The position numbers and the translations under genes were made by a program. This document shows positions 14,854 through 24,062 of a DNA stretch of 64,000 nucleotides, one piece after another. The stretch is from contig NZ_CP182357.1 of assembly GCF_048571275.1 (NCBI RefSeq), positions 558,001-622,000 on the forward strand. Reading direction: 5' to 3'. Numbering within the stretch: position 1 is the first letter of the stretch; every line of letters starts with the position of its first letter. Source of the DNA: Marinarcus sediminis. GTDB taxonomy: Bacteria > Campylobacterota > Campylobacteria > Campylobacterales > Arcobacteraceae. A model generated the notes under the pieces. That model made no database searches, had not been told where the DNA came from, and was given only the letters and a program-made list of their open reading frames with translations.

Positions 14854-16945
14854 AGCCGACATCACCACCGCTTTTGGCCAATGGGCAAATTTAGATTTGC
14901 CCATCTTTGTTTTTATTACCAAAGCCGTTTTGGCCTCACTGTTGTCGTTAAGTGCCTGCATGTACTTTAATTTAAGTATGCCACAAACTTCGGTATTTAC
15001 GGTTTTTATTGTAATGCAACCTTTCAGTGGTATGGTTTTTTCAAAAAGTTTTTACCGACTCATTGGTACCATCATCGGCACCATCATAGCCATTGCCCTT
15101 GTGGGAGCATTTGCACAAGACAGAGTCTCATTTATTGCTGTTTTTGCCATTTGGATTGGTTTATGTGCGGGCATTGGTTTTATATCAAGAAACTTTATGT
15201 CTTATGGATTTGTACTTTCTGGATATACCATTGCGCTTGTAACCATGCCTACAATTGAAAACCCCTTAAACATATTTATTTTTGCTACGGACAGACTCTT
15301 TGAAGTGCTCATTGGACTTTTTTGTGCAAGTCTTATCAGTGAGGTTTTTTTTCCACAAAAGTTATCAAAAACACTTCTGAAAAGTGAAGAAAACAAATTC
15401 ACGCTTATTGTCAATACCTTTGCAGATGCTTCAAATATTTTTGATATACATAAAGCTGCCATACACTATTCACGCGATATTTTAGGAACCGATGCCCTAC
15501 GAATTAACAGTAATTTTGAAACCAATATGAAAAAACTTGACAAACTCTATTATAAAAGATTGAACTCAGAGTTCATGCACATCAGCACCACCTTTTTCTC
15601 TTTAAAAAATATCATCCACCATAACCAAGAAAAAGAGCTTTTTATAAAGACTTTACAAAAAATCTATGCCCCCATTGAACTGCTTTTGCAAAATTTTCAA
15701 AAACAAGAGATGACGCAAAAGAGTATTCATGCGTTAATTTTTGAGTTAAAAACAATAAAAAATGAGACCACGCATATCATTGAAAACGAAAAAAATGCAT
15801 TAAATTTAAGTGACTTTGAGTTGATAAACGACTTTAATGCCATCTGCTCTTTGATGCAAAGATTAGAGAATGAACTGCTTGAATACTTCAGCACCTATGT
15901 TTTTTTTATCAACAATGACAAACAAATTATGCATCTTGAAAAATTTGCACAAAAATTAACATTTTCAGCCTACAGTGATAATGTCCTCATCTCCATGATG
16001 ATTTTAAGAGGGGTATTGGCGCTTCTTTTTATGATGGGATTTTGGCTCATAACAGGGTGGCAATATGCAGTTTTTGCTGTTATGCCAGCTGTAGCGAATA
16101 CTTTACTATTAAGTACTGCACCCAATCCAATAGGGGCAACCAAAGAGTTTTTTATTGGGTGTGCCATTGCACTAATATTAACACCTCTGTACAACTTTTA
16201 TATCATTCCTATGTATGTGAATGATTTGCTCAGCTTTAATCTCTTTTTAACACCTGCGTTAATTTTAATTGCGCTGTTTATGATATTGCCGGGTAAAAAT
16301 TTAATTGGTTTTGGAATTTTACTGATTTTTATCAATACCTGTGCCATATCAACACACTATAATACCACTTTTGTCTTTTTTGCCGACAATGCCATAGCAA
16401 CAATTTTGGGGCTTTTGGTATCGGGTTCAAGTTTTATTCTGATTGATTTTGCTTCAACACTTTGGATTGAAAAAAGAGTAAAAAAAGCTCTTACTGCACA
16501 AATAAATATTTTGATTAAAGGGAAACTCTCCTTACAAAGAGTCAAATTAGAGAGTACAGGGTTTGACTTAATTCAACGATACACCACCTTAGGAAGATTA
16601 AACAGTGCCTCTTCCAACAAGGTTTTTAGCTGGTTACTCTCAACTTTGGAAATCGGGAAAGCCATCATTCATATAAGAGAGTTCTCAACACTTTTTGAAC
16701 ACGAAAAAAAACCTGCTCAAATAGCAAAAATATTGGAACAAATACGGGTATTTTTTGACGCAAAAAAATACTTCAGCAAAGAGGAACAAATGGCTCAAAT
16801 AGGGCAAGAAATTGAAGCATTAAAAAACAGACACTGTCAATATGCCACCGATCAAAAGGCATTATCACAAATATGTTTGGAATTTTCAATGATCTATTCT
16901 TTGATGAAAAATACCGAACTTTTACCCGTAGGAGAAGAGCATTAA
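14837..16945 (+). CDS. FUSC/AaeB-type aromatic acid efflux pump
   Basis: An inner-membrane transporter of the fusaric acid resistance/AaeB family. The protein of about 702 residues has two homologous membrane blocks (about 15-180 and 375-540), each with several hydrophobic helices, separated by a large soluble region, plus a C-terminal soluble tail. The ATG at 14837 has AAGG upstream; a TTG at 14804 would extend it by 11 residues and overlap nodT more deeply, so I prefer the ATG. The stop overlaps the AaeX-like gene by TAATG. E. coli AaeB exports p-hydroxybenzoate and related acids, so cinnamate or hydroxybenzoate-type substrates are plausible. Confidence 0.88.
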   Translation: MATISKADITTAFGQWANLDLPIFVFITKAVLASLLSLSACMYFNLSMPQTSVFTVFIVMQPFSGMVFSKSFYRLIGTIIGTIIAIALVGAFAQDRVSFIAVFAIWIGLCAGIGFISRNFMSYGFVLSGYTIALVTMPTIENPLNIFIFATDRLFEVLIGLFCASLISEVFFPQKLSKTLLKSEENKFTLIVNTFADASNIFDIHKAAIHYSRDILGTDALRINSNFETNMKKLDKLYYKRLNSEFMHISTTFFSLKNIIHHNQEKELFIKTLQKIYAPIELLLQNFQKQEMTQKSIHALIFELKTIKNETTHIIENEKNALNLSDFELINDFNAICSLMQRLENELLEYFSTYVFFINNDKQIMHLEKFAQKLTFSAYSDNVLISMMILRGVLALLFMMGFWLITGWQYAVFAVMPAVANTLLLSTAPNPIGATKEFFIGCAIALILTPLYNFYIIPMYVNDLLSFNLFLTPALILIALFMILPGKNLIGFGILLIFINTCAISTHYNTTFVFFADNAIATILGLLVSGSSFILIDFASTLWIEKRVKKALTAQINILIKGKLSLQRVKLESTGFDLIQRYTTLGRLNSASSNKVFSWLLSTLEIGKAIIHIREFSTLFEHEKKPAQIAKILEQIRVFFDAKKYFSKEEQMAQIGQEIEALKNRHCQYATDQKALSQICLEFSMIYSLMKNTELLPVGEEH

Positions 16946-17145
16946 TGAATGAAATTATCTCTGTATTTGGTGTACAAATTCCCGCCCTTGTTGCCATTTT
17001 TTTAATTGCAGGATTGATACAAGTTCTGTTAAACAAACTCTTAGCAGAACTTGAAGTTTACGATTTTGTGTGGCACCCAGGACTTTTTAGAACCGCCTTG
17101 TTTGTCTCCATTTTTTCAACTCTTTCGCTACTGATTTATAAATAA
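16945..17145 (+). CDS. AaeX-like small membrane protein (DUF1656)
   Basis: A 66-residue protein with two membrane segments (about 10-27 and 50-65) and the DUF1656 pattern FDVFG-like FGVQIPALV and VWHPGLFRTALF. The family nearly always sits between an AaeB-type pump and an AaeA-type fusion protein, as here. The start codon shares a base with the stop of the pump gene. The exact function is unknown; E. coli AaeX belongs to the aae operon. Confidence 0.85.
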   Translation: MNEIISVFGVQIPALVAIFLIAGLIQVLLNKLLAELEVYDFVWHPGLFRTALFVSIFSTLSLLIYK

Positions 17146-17154
17146 GGAAATCCC

Positions 17155-18024
17155 ATGAAAAATAAAACCATAAAAATATTAAGATATATGATTACCTTTA
17201 TTGTAGTAAGTGTTGCTGTGATATTAGGACTGACACTTTGGCATAACTATGTTGATTCAGCATGGACAAGAGACGGCAGAATCAGAGCCGACATTACCCT
17301 TGTCACACCCGATGTTTCAGGCATGATTAATGAAGTGTTTGTCAAAGACAACCAATATGTTAAAAAAGGTGAACCGCTGTTTGAAATCGACAAAAAAAGA
17401 TTTGAAACCAATGTCCAAGAACTCAACTCCATTGTAAAAGTAAAAGAAGCAAACTATTTAATGACTCAAGCACAATATGAAAAAAGAGCCAAAGGAGACG
17501 ACAGCATTATTCCTAAAGATATAAAAGACGATGCCAAATACAGAGCCATCATTGCACATGAAGAGCTCAATGAAGTCAAAGCCAAACTGGATATTGCAAA
17601 ATTGGATTTACAAAGAGCAACCGTATACGCACCCACAAATGGCTGGATAAATAACTTGCTTTTGAAAAAAGGCGATTACATCAATAAAGGACAAAGTCAT
17701 ATATCTCTGCTCAATGAGAACAGCTTTTGGGTTTATGGTTATTTTGAAGAGCATAAAATACCAAAGATAAAAATAGGCGATGAAGCAAAAATGAACCCAC
17801 TGGGAACAGATTTTATTCTAAAAGGTCACGTACAAAGCATAGCAAATGGTATCACTGACAGAGACAACCAAAGAGGAGACGGATTACTGGCAAATGTGAA
17901 TCCCTCATTTACGTGGGTACGACTCGCCCAAAGGATACCCGTAAGAATTGCACTTGATGAAGTCCCAAAAGATTACACCCTAAGAGCAGGTACGACTTGT
18001 ACCATTGAGATAGAGACGAAATAG
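17155..18024 (+). CDS. AaeA/HlyD-type periplasmic membrane fusion protein
   Basis: A 289-residue adaptor joining the FUSC pump to the outer membrane channel. It has an N-terminal membrane anchor (about 9-28), then the biotinyl-lipoyl-like segment VTPDVSGMINEVFVKDNQYVKKG (split motif, about 47-69), a short helical hairpin, the second lipoyl half ATVYAPTNGWINNLLLKKGD, and a beta-barrel domain. AAGGAA precedes the ATG. It is the last gene of the marR-nodT-pump-DUF1656 operon. Confidence 0.88.
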   Translation: MKNKTIKILRYMITFIVVSVAVILGLTLWHNYVDSAWTRDGRIRADITLVTPDVSGMINEVFVKDNQYVKKGEPLFEIDKKRFETNVQELNSIVKVKEANYLMTQAQYEKRAKGDDSIIPKDIKDDAKYRAIIAHEELNEVKAKLDIAKLDLQRATVYAPTNGWINNLLLKKGDYINKGQSHISLLNENSFWVYGYFEEHKIPKIKIGDEAKMNPLGTDFILKGHVQSIANGITDRDNQRGDGLLANVNPSFTWVRLAQRIPVRIALDEVPKDYTLRAGTTCTIEIETK

Positions 18025-18164
18025 TTATCTGCTTGGGTACTATATAGTTTAATTGGGTATTTTAGTGAAAAATATACAAAAACTGCCGAATTACTGCCGA
18101 GTAATAAAAAACAATGTTTTGGAAGCTTATCATATTTTAGGTAAGAATTGCGATAGAGTCATAA

Positions 18165-18249
18165 TGGTGCGGATGAGAGGACTCGAACCTCCACACCGCG
18201 AGGCACCAGATCCTAAGTCTGGCGTGTCTACCAATTTCACCACATCCGC
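18165..18249 (-). tRNA. tRNA-Leu(TAG)
   Basis: A full cloverleaf of 85 nt on the minus strand with encoded CCA. The anticodon stem is CCAGA/TCTGG around the loop CTTAGGA (anticodon TAG), with a long class II variable arm and acceptor stem GCGGATG/CATCCGC. It is last in the tRNA cluster. Confidence 0.95.
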
Positions 18250-18298
18250 AGGTTTTTTTGCTAAAAAAAAGATTTAGGTAGACTAAATCTTAAAAAAA

Positions 18299-18375
<77 letters not shown>

Positions 18376-18386
18376 ATATAAAAAAA

Positions 18387-18464
18387 TGGGGTAGATAATG
18401 GGGCTCGAACCCACGACCCTCGGAACCACAACCCGATGCTCTAACCAACTGAGCTATATCTACC
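18387..18464 (-). tRNA. tRNA-His(GTG)
   Basis: A cloverleaf on the minus strand. The anticodon loop TTGTGGT gives GTG. The extra 5' G(-1) opposite C73, the tRNA-His identity element, is encoded, and CCA is encoded. Confidence 0.95.
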
Positions 18465-18475
18465 ATTTAAAAAAA

Positions 18476-18553
18476 TGGTCGGGGCGAGAGGATTCGAACC
18501 TCCGGCCCCCTGGTCCCAAACCAGGTGCGCTAACCAGACTGCGCTACGCCCCG
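18476..18553 (-). tRNA. tRNA-Pro(TGG)
   Basis: A cloverleaf on the minus strand with acceptor CGGGGCG/CGCCCCG and encoded CCA. The anticodon stem is CCTGG/CCAGG around TTTGGGA (anticodon TGG). It is first in the Pro-His-Arg-Leu cluster, directly behind a consensus promoter. Confidence 0.95.
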
Positions 18554-18587
18554 ACAAAACTAACTTTTATCTCAAAAAGTGGACGGA

Positions 18588-18616
18588 ATTATAATATGTT
18601 TTTAAACAAATGTCAA
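18588..18616 (-). promoter_or_regulatory. Consensus sigma-70 promoter of the tRNA cluster
   Basis: The minus strand shows -35 TTGACA (18611-18616), a 17 bp spacer and -10 TATAAT (18588-18593), an exact consensus match. A C-rich discriminator (TCCGTCC) follows, as expected for stable-RNA promoters under stringent control. The start would be near 18581. Confidence 0.85.
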
Positions 18617-18675
18617 GAGAATTCTCAGGAAATATTTTTTTTTTCAAAAATTCCCTCAGATTCTCTGTTATGCTC

Positions 18676-19455
18676 TTAAAACTGGATTAATCCATCCACA
18701 GGAGAACTCGCAGTTGCATAAGGTTTTTTAGGAATTCTTCCTGCTTTATATCCCATTCGTCCAGCGATTACTGCGTACTTCATGGCTTCTGCCATAGCAA
18801 TTGGATTTTGTGCTCCTGCAATGGCAGTATTGGTTAAAACAGCTTCGGCACCCAACTCCATTGCAATGGCTGCATCACTCGCACATCCTACCCCTGCATC
18901 TACAATAACAGGCACTTTTACCGCATCTTTAATAAAAGCTACGTTGTATCTGTTTTGAATACCCAGTCCTGAACCAATGGGTGCAGCTAAAGGCATGATG
19001 GCATCTGCCCCAGCATCTTCTAATCGTTTCGCAATGATTGGGTCATCGTTGGTATACGCCATGATAGTAAACCCCTCTTTTTTTAGAATCTCACACGCTT
19101 TAATGGTTTCAATAACATCAGGGTAAAGCGTTTTTAAAGCATCTCCAATCACTTCAAGCTTAATAATATCAATTCCTGTTGCTTCACGCATGAGTCTGAA
19201 TGTAGTGATGGCTTCTTCTGCTGTAAAACACCCTGCACTGTTTGGCAACAATCTTACATTAGTACCTTTAAAATAGTCTAACAAATTCTCTTCATTTGGA
19301 TTGGTAATATTCACACGTCGAATTGCAACCGTAATCAACTCGCTGCCACTGGCAAGTGTGGCATCTTTTGTGGTTTGAAAATCTTTATATTTTCCACTTC
19401 CCACAATCAGTCGGCTGTTGAACTCATATTTCCCAATTCTTAATATATCACTCAT
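18676..19455 (-). CDS. thiG: Thiazole synthase ThiG
   Basis: Forms the thiazole phosphate moiety of thiamine from deoxyxylulose 5-phosphate, dehydroglycine and ThiS-thiocarboxylate. The 259-residue TIM barrel has N-terminal RLIVGSGKYKDF, the Schiff-base lysine in DIIKLEVIGD (about residue 97), and the phosphate-binding PVIVDAGVGCASDAA. It starts with a 4 bp ATGA overlap with cutA. No other thi gene is nearby. Dxr, which shares the deoxyxylulose phosphate substrate, lies 5 kb away in another operon. Confidence 0.96.
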   Translation of the reverse strand: MSDILRIGKYEFNSRLIVGSGKYKDFQTTKDATLASGSELITVAIRRVNITNPNEENLLDYFKGTNVRLLPNSAGCFTAEEAITTFRLMREATGIDIIKLEVIGDALKTLYPDVIETIKACEILKKEGFTIMAYTNDDPIIAKRLEDAGADAIMPLAAPIGSGLGIQNRYNVAFIKDAVKVPVIVDAGVGCASDAAIAMELGAEAVLTNTAIAGAQNPIAMAEAMKYAVIAGRMGYKAGRIPKKPYATASSPVDGLIQF

Positions 19456-19763
19456 TTTGTGTTTCCTTCTATAAAACTCAAGTACTCAATACTTGCATTT
19501 GTTATTTTAATTTCAATAATTTCGGGTAAATCATAGCTATGATTCTCTTTAATTTTCCTTTGAATTTTTTCAAAGTTTTCTTTTTTTGTTTTAATGTTCA
19601 ACAACACCTCTTTATCTACACAAAGTTCCTTGTTCCAACGATAAATAGATTTCACTTTCGACATTTGCACACAAGCTGCCAACCTCTTTTTCACTAATAT
19701 TTTGGCAATATTTTTGGCCTCTTTTTTATTGGCACACGTGGTTTGTACAATAATGGTTTTCAC
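19452..19763 (-). CDS. cutA: Divalent-cation tolerance protein CutA1
   Basis: A 103-residue trimeric signal-protein-like fold. Family motifs are RLAACVQMSKVKSIYRWNKEL and YDLPEIIEIKI. CutA was first linked to copper tolerance, but its molecular role is uncertain. It sits between nnr and thiG with 4 bp overlaps on both sides, so the three form an operon. Confidence 0.93.
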   Translation of the reverse strand: MKTIIVQTTCANKKEAKNIAKILVKKRLAACVQMSKVKSIYRWNKELCVDKEVLLNIKTKKENFEKIQRKIKENHSYDLPEIIEIKITNASIEYLSFIEGNTK

Positions 19764-21145
19764 AGTTTTTTAATTTCCATAATCAAATCTTCTGGTGTAA
19801 GAGCATAGTTATTTTGTTCATATTTATTTGCAGCAATACTGTGTGCTAAACTTGCACTGATGGTGGCATTAAGGGGATTATACCCTTGTGCTAAGAGTGA
19901 AGCAATCAGACCTGTTAAAACATCTCCACTGCCTCCTTTGCTTAAAACAGCACTGCCATATTTATTGATATAGAGTTTAAAATCATACGCAATAATGGCA
20001 TTTGCCCCTTTTAAATACAGTACAATGTTTGGATACTTAGCACTGAACATCAAAGCATATTTAAATCGATTGTTTTGCAACTCATCCACACCAATATCTG
20101 CAATTTTGCACAGCTTTAAAAGTGAACAAAACTCTTTAGGATGAGGCGTTAAGACCAAATTATCTTTTAAATAATCAATAATAACTTCATCGTAAAACAG
20201 ATCCGCATCGATAACTTTAGGCAAATTGGTATTTAAAATTTCATTGATTTCAAAATCTGCATAATTGCCTAACCCCATGCCAATGGCAATGGCAGTGGTA
20301 TTTTCTGGAAGTTTGTGGCATTGCATAATATGGTACGGCAAAGTCAAATTTTGGTGAGAAATAGTGGTCACCAATGAAGCACCAAAACAGTACGCTGCAT
20401 CTGCAGCAAGAATACCGGCACCTTTTTTTTCACCCACAATCACGGCTAAGTGACCAAACGTCCCTTTGTGCGTATTTGAAAGGAGCCTAAAAGGTATCTC
20501 CATATCAAACTTGTCCAATAAAAAGATATTGGTTTCGCCCTCATATAAACTTCGGTGTAGACCCAAAGAGGCTACATGCACTTTTCCTACAAAATCTTTA
20601 ACCAAGTCAGTATAGAGTGCCGTTTTTTGTGCCCCCATAGTAATTGTTACATTGCTTTTAAAACACACCGGACAAAGTTGCCCCTCTTGATTAATCCCTG
20701 ATGGAATATCACACGCGATTTTAAAGGCTTTGATTTGATTGAGTTTATGGATAATTTTTATACTGAATTCATCTAAATCTCTGTTTAATCCAGAGCCATA
20801 GAGACAATCCACAATAACACTGCAAGGTAGCAGTTGTTCGATAGGTTTTATGCCAATGTTTTGTGCTCTTTGAAGTTGCAGTTGTGCCATTTTTGACTTT
20901 ATGCCCAAAGGCAAAAAAAGATGAACATCGTACTTAGCAAACAACAATCGTGCCAAGGCAATCCCATCGGCACCATTGTTTCCAGCTCCGCACACAATTA
21001 AAACAGACTCGCCTGGTTCAAATTTTTCTTGAATAAATAACGCCATACTTAAAGCAGCATGTTCCATTAAAAGATCTTCACTCAAACCATATTGTTCATA
21101 ACACTTTTTATCTGAAGTGTTCACTTCATTAAATACTTTTTGCAT
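19760..21145 (-). CDS. nnr: Bifunctional NAD(P)H-hydrate epimerase/dehydratase (Nnr)
   Basis: Repairs hydrated NADH and NADPH. The N-terminal YjeF_N epimerase domain (about 1-200) shows VCGAGNNGADGIALARLL and DCLYGSGLNRDL. The C-terminal ADP-dependent dehydratase domain (about 215-461) shows KGTFGHLAVIVG, LVLTPHPKEF and the nucleotide motif GSAVLSKGGSGDVLTGLIASLLAQG. I start at the ATG at 21145; a TTG codon precedes it in frame. It is the first gene of the nnr-cutA-thiG operon. The family call is firm. Confidence 0.94.
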   Translation of the reverse strand: MQKVFNEVNTSDKKCYEQYGLSEDLLMEHAALSMALFIQEKFEPGESVLIVCGAGNNGADGIALARLLFAKYDVHLFLPLGIKSKMAQLQLQRAQNIGIKPIEQLLPCSVIVDCLYGSGLNRDLDEFSIKIIHKLNQIKAFKIACDIPSGINQEGQLCPVCFKSNVTITMGAQKTALYTDLVKDFVGKVHVASLGLHRSLYEGETNIFLLDKFDMEIPFRLLSNTHKGTFGHLAVIVGEKKGAGILAADAAYCFGASLVTTISHQNLTLPYHIMQCHKLPENTTAIAIGMGLGNYADFEINEILNTNLPKVIDADLFYDEVIIDYLKDNLVLTPHPKEFCSLLKLCKIADIGVDELQNNRFKYALMFSAKYPNIVLYLKGANAIIAYDFKLYINKYGSAVLSKGGSGDVLTGLIASLLAQGYNPLNATISASLAHSIAANKYEQNNYALTPEDLIMEIKKL

Positions 21146-21253
21146 CAAAAATCCTAATCTATTTTTTCAAAAACTCACAAAAAAATACGGTATGATTGAT
21201 TATAACAAAAAAAGAAATTTAATTCCTTTAAACCTTTTGGCATCAAAAACATT

Positions 21254-21616
21254 TTAGTGGCTAGAGCACGTCCCTTTTGTTCCCAGTTTTTCTAATTCTC
21301 CTGCAATCAACAATTTAATAGAATCTTCCACTTTTGGACTTCGTTTATCAAAATAAATATCCAAGCCCTTATTAAAAAAACCTTTAGCTGGACTTGACCC
21401 AATACCACTGACAACCAGCGCATCTGGGTTTAACTTCATAATATTATTAATAGCACTGCCACAAGAGCTCTCATGCCCTGGATTTTCAATCACTTCAACT
21501 TGCGCTATTTCATCTTTTTCAAGGGTTATAATTGTATAGAATTTTGCTTTACCAAAATGTGCACCTCTTTGACTTAAAAAACCATTATTCTCGTCTGTAG
21601 GAAATACTACTCTCAT
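21254..21616 (-). CDS. NifX/NifB-domain iron-molybdenum cofactor-type protein
   Basis: A 120-residue protein of the dinitrogenase iron-molybdenum cofactor biosynthesis family (PF02579): RVVFPTDENNGFLSQRGAHFGKAKFYTII, and the core NPDALVVSGIGSSPAKGFFNKGLDIYF. Small standalone members occur widely in organisms without nitrogenase and may bind metal or iron-sulfur cofactors. Three cysteines or cysteine/histidine-rich ends (HESSCGS, CSSH) are visible. It is a single gene with its own upstream region. Function is unknown. Confidence 0.82.
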   Translation of the reverse strand: MRVVFPTDENNGFLSQRGAHFGKAKFYTIITLEKDEIAQVEVIENPGHESSCGSAINNIMKLNPDALVVSGIGSSPAKGFFNKGLDIYFDKRSPKVEDSIKLLIAGELEKLGTKGTCSSH

Positions 21617-21719
21617 CTTCTATCCTTTAATATAAGTTTAAATTATTATTCTAAAGCTTTTACAGGGGCTTTAAAAGTGAATTGTAGTAAGTTAATTATT
21701 ATGATTTGCTTATGTTAGT

Positions 21720-21736
21720 TATAACTTTAAGTTATA
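21720..21736. other. 17-bp perfect palindrome TATAACTT-T-AAGTTATA
   Basis: It lies in the 140 bp gap between the SUI1-like gene and the NifX-like gene, about 105 bp before the latter's start. No T-run follows, so it is more likely a protein-binding site than a terminator. Confidence 0.3.
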
Positions 21737-21756
21737 GTTAGTGAGTGGCTTATTCT

Positions 21757-22083
21757 CTATTTTGTTCTGAATTTCCAGCCATCTTTTTCTAAAATGGTTT
21801 TAATTTTTTCTTTTACATCGCCTTGTAATTCAAGCCATTCATTCGCAATAGCACCGCCACAGGCTAACTTTTTCTTTAAGAGTTTTAAAAGCTCTTTTTT
21901 CTCTTTCTCTTCTAAATAAAATCGACCCACAAGAGTGACAGGCTTGCCGTTTCTTTTTTCAAAAGTAAATACCAACTGGTGTTGATTTTTTGCCATAATT
22001 TCATTGCTGATACTTTTCTTTTTATCCTCTTTTTTGGTATCAAAGGTATCCCCTGAAAGTTTTGCACCCATTTCAAAAATCAT
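21757..22083 (-). CDS. SUI1/eIF1 (YciH-like) family protein
   Basis: A 108-residue protein with the SUI1 fold: RNGKPVTLVGRF, LLKKKLACGGAI and ELQGDVKEKIKTILEKDGWKF. In archaea and eukaryotes this family acts in start-codon selection; bacterial YciH affects initiation fidelity. The N-terminal 40 residues are charged and variable. The start overlaps the tsaD stop by 1 bp (TAATG), and it is the last gene in the cdsA-to-tsaD chain. Confidence 0.85.
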   Translation of the reverse strand: MIFEMGAKLSGDTFDTKKEDKKKSISNEIMAKNQHQLVFTFEKRNGKPVTLVGRFYLEEKEKKELLKLLKKKLACGGAIANEWLELQGDVKEKIKTILEKDGWKFRTK

Positions 22084-23072
22084 TATAAAACCTTTACTCT
22101 TGATTGTATGTCTATTTCGTTCACATCGGTGAAATCGTTGTTTTTATATTGCTCAAGTGCCACTCTCCCAATCATTGCCGCATTGTCTGAGCAATATTTT
22201 AATTCGCTTAAATACAGTGTCGTATCATACTCTTTACACAGTGTTTCCATGGCCGTTCTTAATGCAATATTGGCACTGGCTCCTCCTACAATGGCGAAGT
22301 TTTTAGGAGGATTTACTTTAAAAAGTTTTTTCATTTTTTGAACAATATGTGCCACAGCAGTTTTTTGAAAAGAAGCACAAATATTGGCTTTGACTTCAAA
22401 AGTAATCTCCGCTTCTTTTTCAATTGCCATTCGAACAGCATTTTTTAATCCTGAATATGAAAACATGATTTCAGGACTCTGTCGTAATGGAATGGGAAAC
22501 GCATAATGATTTTCATCCCCCTTTAGCGCATGCTCTTGAACCACAGGACCACCTGGATAACCCAATTCAAGCATTTTTGAGACCTTATCAAAACTCTCTC
22601 CAAAACTGTCATCTATGGTTTTGGCAACAATGTTCATATCATTTAAAGAGTTTACCTCAATGACTTGAGTATGCCCACCCGATACCAATAATACACTCAT
22701 AGGTAAAATGGCCTCTTTTTCAATAAATAAAGAGTAGATATGCCCTTTGAGATGATTGACTGCAATTAATGGAAGATTCAAGCTGATGCTCAATGCTTTT
22801 GCCATAATCACCCCTTCCATTAACGTAACGGCTAAACCAGGAGCATTGGTTACGGCAATGGCTTTTAACCTAGGGAAAAAGGGTTTACACTCTTCCAAAA
22901 TTTTGGGCAAGGCTTCTACGTGAAGTCTGGCAGCAAGTTCAGGTACCACACCACCATACATACTGTGTTGAAGTTCTTGCGATATTTTTTTATGATAGAT
23001 TAACTCTTTGGTTTCAATAGAAGTGATGGCAATAGAGCTGTCATCACAACTGCTTTCAATGCTTAAAATCAT
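22083..23072 (-). CDS. tsaD: tRNA threonylcarbamoyladenosine transferase TsaD
   Basis: Transfers threonylcarbamoyl to A37 of ANN-decoding tRNAs with TsaB/TsaE. The 329-residue ASKHA-fold protein has IESSCDDSSIAI at the N-terminus, the metal-binding NHLKGHIYS (two histidines near 107 and 111), SGGHTQVIEV, SFDKVSKMLELGYPGGP and CSDNAAMIG. It overlaps the hydrolase gene by 4 bp and the SUI1 gene by 1 bp. Confidence 0.96.
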   Translation of the reverse strand: MILSIESSCDDSSIAITSIETKELIYHKKISQELQHSMYGGVVPELAARLHVEALPKILEECKPFFPRLKAIAVTNAPGLAVTLMEGVIMAKALSISLNLPLIAVNHLKGHIYSLFIEKEAILPMSVLLVSGGHTQVIEVNSLNDMNIVAKTIDDSFGESFDKVSKMLELGYPGGPVVQEHALKGDENHYAFPIPLRQSPEIMFSYSGLKNAVRMAIEKEAEITFEVKANICASFQKTAVAHIVQKMKKLFKVNPPKNFAIVGGASANIALRTAMETLCKEYDTTLYLSELKYCSDNAAMIGRVALEQYKNNDFTDVNEIDIQSRVKVL

Positions 23073-23623
23073 TCTTGCAACTCACACTCTTCTTCTCGCT
23101 TAATCCAATCCAATGCACAATCAAGTTTTCCAAAACCCGATTGGGCATTGATATGTCCTGCATTTTCCATGATTTTCATGCCCACATTCAACTCTTGTTG
23201 TAACGCCATGGCTTCTTCAAAGTTCATATAAGGGTCATTGTCAGAAATGGCCATTATGACCTCTTTACTCTTCAAATTTTTAGGTTCACGGTAGGGAAAA
23301 AATGTGGTTAATTCTTTTAGGTCACAATTTTTTCTCACAGGGGCAACAAGCATCAATTTATCCAATAAAATATCTAACTCATCTACAATATGAAACCAAG
23401 CAATATTTCCCAAAGAGTGGCACACAACTATATTGGGTTGGAAATGCTCTACCTCTTTTTTAATAAAGGCTTTCCACTCATCCAAATTGGGAAAATCCAT
23501 ATTGGGCAAATGGGGAAATGAAACCACATAGTTCTCTTTGATTAAATCTGCGGCTAAATGTGCTTGCCAATGAGGATATGAACTTCCACCCCAACCATGT
23601 AATATTAATACTCGTTTACTCAC
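23069..23623 (-). CDS. RBBP9/YdeN-family serine hydrolase
   Basis: A 184-residue minimal alpha/beta hydrolase. It has the oxyanion region LILHGWGGSSYPHW, the nucleophile elbow CHSLGN (S about 73), the acid in SDNDPYM and the catalytic histidine in NAGHINAQSGFG. Substrates of this family are mostly unknown. It lies in the cdsA-dxr-tsaD operon with a 4 bp overlap to tsaD. Confidence 0.88.
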   Translation of the reverse strand: MSKRVLILHGWGGSSYPHWQAHLAADLIKENYVVSFPHLPNMDFPNLDEWKAFIKKEVEHFQPNIVVCHSLGNIAWFHIVDELDILLDKLMLVAPVRKNCDLKELTTFFPYREPKNLKSKEVIMAISDNDPYMNFEEAMALQQELNVGMKIMENAGHINAQSGFGKLDCALDWIKREEECELQE

Positions 23624-23631
23624 TGCTTATC

Positions 23632-24060
23632 CTATTTTATTGTTCTGACACATCGAACATATTTATTGACATTTCTGTTGTCAAAATATGCTGTACCGCT
23701 TACGAAATTCATATAATCGGCATAAAACCACAGTGTTCTAAAATGCGCTTTTATTGCCCAATATCCAGTAGGGACGTTGTATTTAAATGCTTTGTGTATG
23801 TACGTTTTAAAATTTTGTTTATCTACAATGGTTTCAAACTCTTCAAGCGTGGGCAAGCGCCAATTTGTATACCCTCCATATCTGAGATTTTCACAATAAG
23901 GTTCTGCCTCTTTATGACTCATTTGTTTGAGAATATTCTCTTTATTGTCCATCCACATTAATCTGTTTTGAGTATCAACAACAACTTCTAAAGATGGGTT
24001 TCGATTCATAGCTGCTTGTAAAATAGTCGTAAGGAAGAGAACAGATAAAAAATATTTCAT
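23632..24060 (-). CDS. Exported DUF1566 (Lcl C-terminal-like) protein
   Basis: A 142-residue protein with a signal peptide (MKYFLSVLFLTTILQAA). The DUF1566 domain features are QNRLMWMDNKEN, GYTNWRLPTLEEFETIVD and the C-terminal VNKYVRCVRTI, as in Legionella collagen-like protein C-terminal domains and many Campylobacterota exported proteins. I start at the ATG at 24060 with GGAG upstream; a GTG two codons earlier is less likely. The molecular role is unknown. Confidence 0.8.
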   Translation of the reverse strand: MKYFLSVLFLTTILQAAMNRNPSLEVVVDTQNRLMWMDNKENILKQMSHKEAEPYCENLRYGGYTNWRLPTLEEFETIVDKQNFKTYIHKAFKYNVPTGYWAIKAHFRTLWFYADYMNFVSGTAYFDNRNVNKYVRCVRTIK

Positions 24061-24062
24061 TA

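Noticed and set aside
18025..18164. Intergenic region with ACTGCCGA direct repeat near tRNA-Leu as a phage attachment site
   Set aside because: The repeat is short, there is no integrase nearby and no copy of the tRNA 3' end.
21149..21253. Possible TPP riboswitch before the nnr-cutA-thiG operon
   Set aside because: No TPP core motif (CUGAGA, ACCUGA) is visible in the leader.
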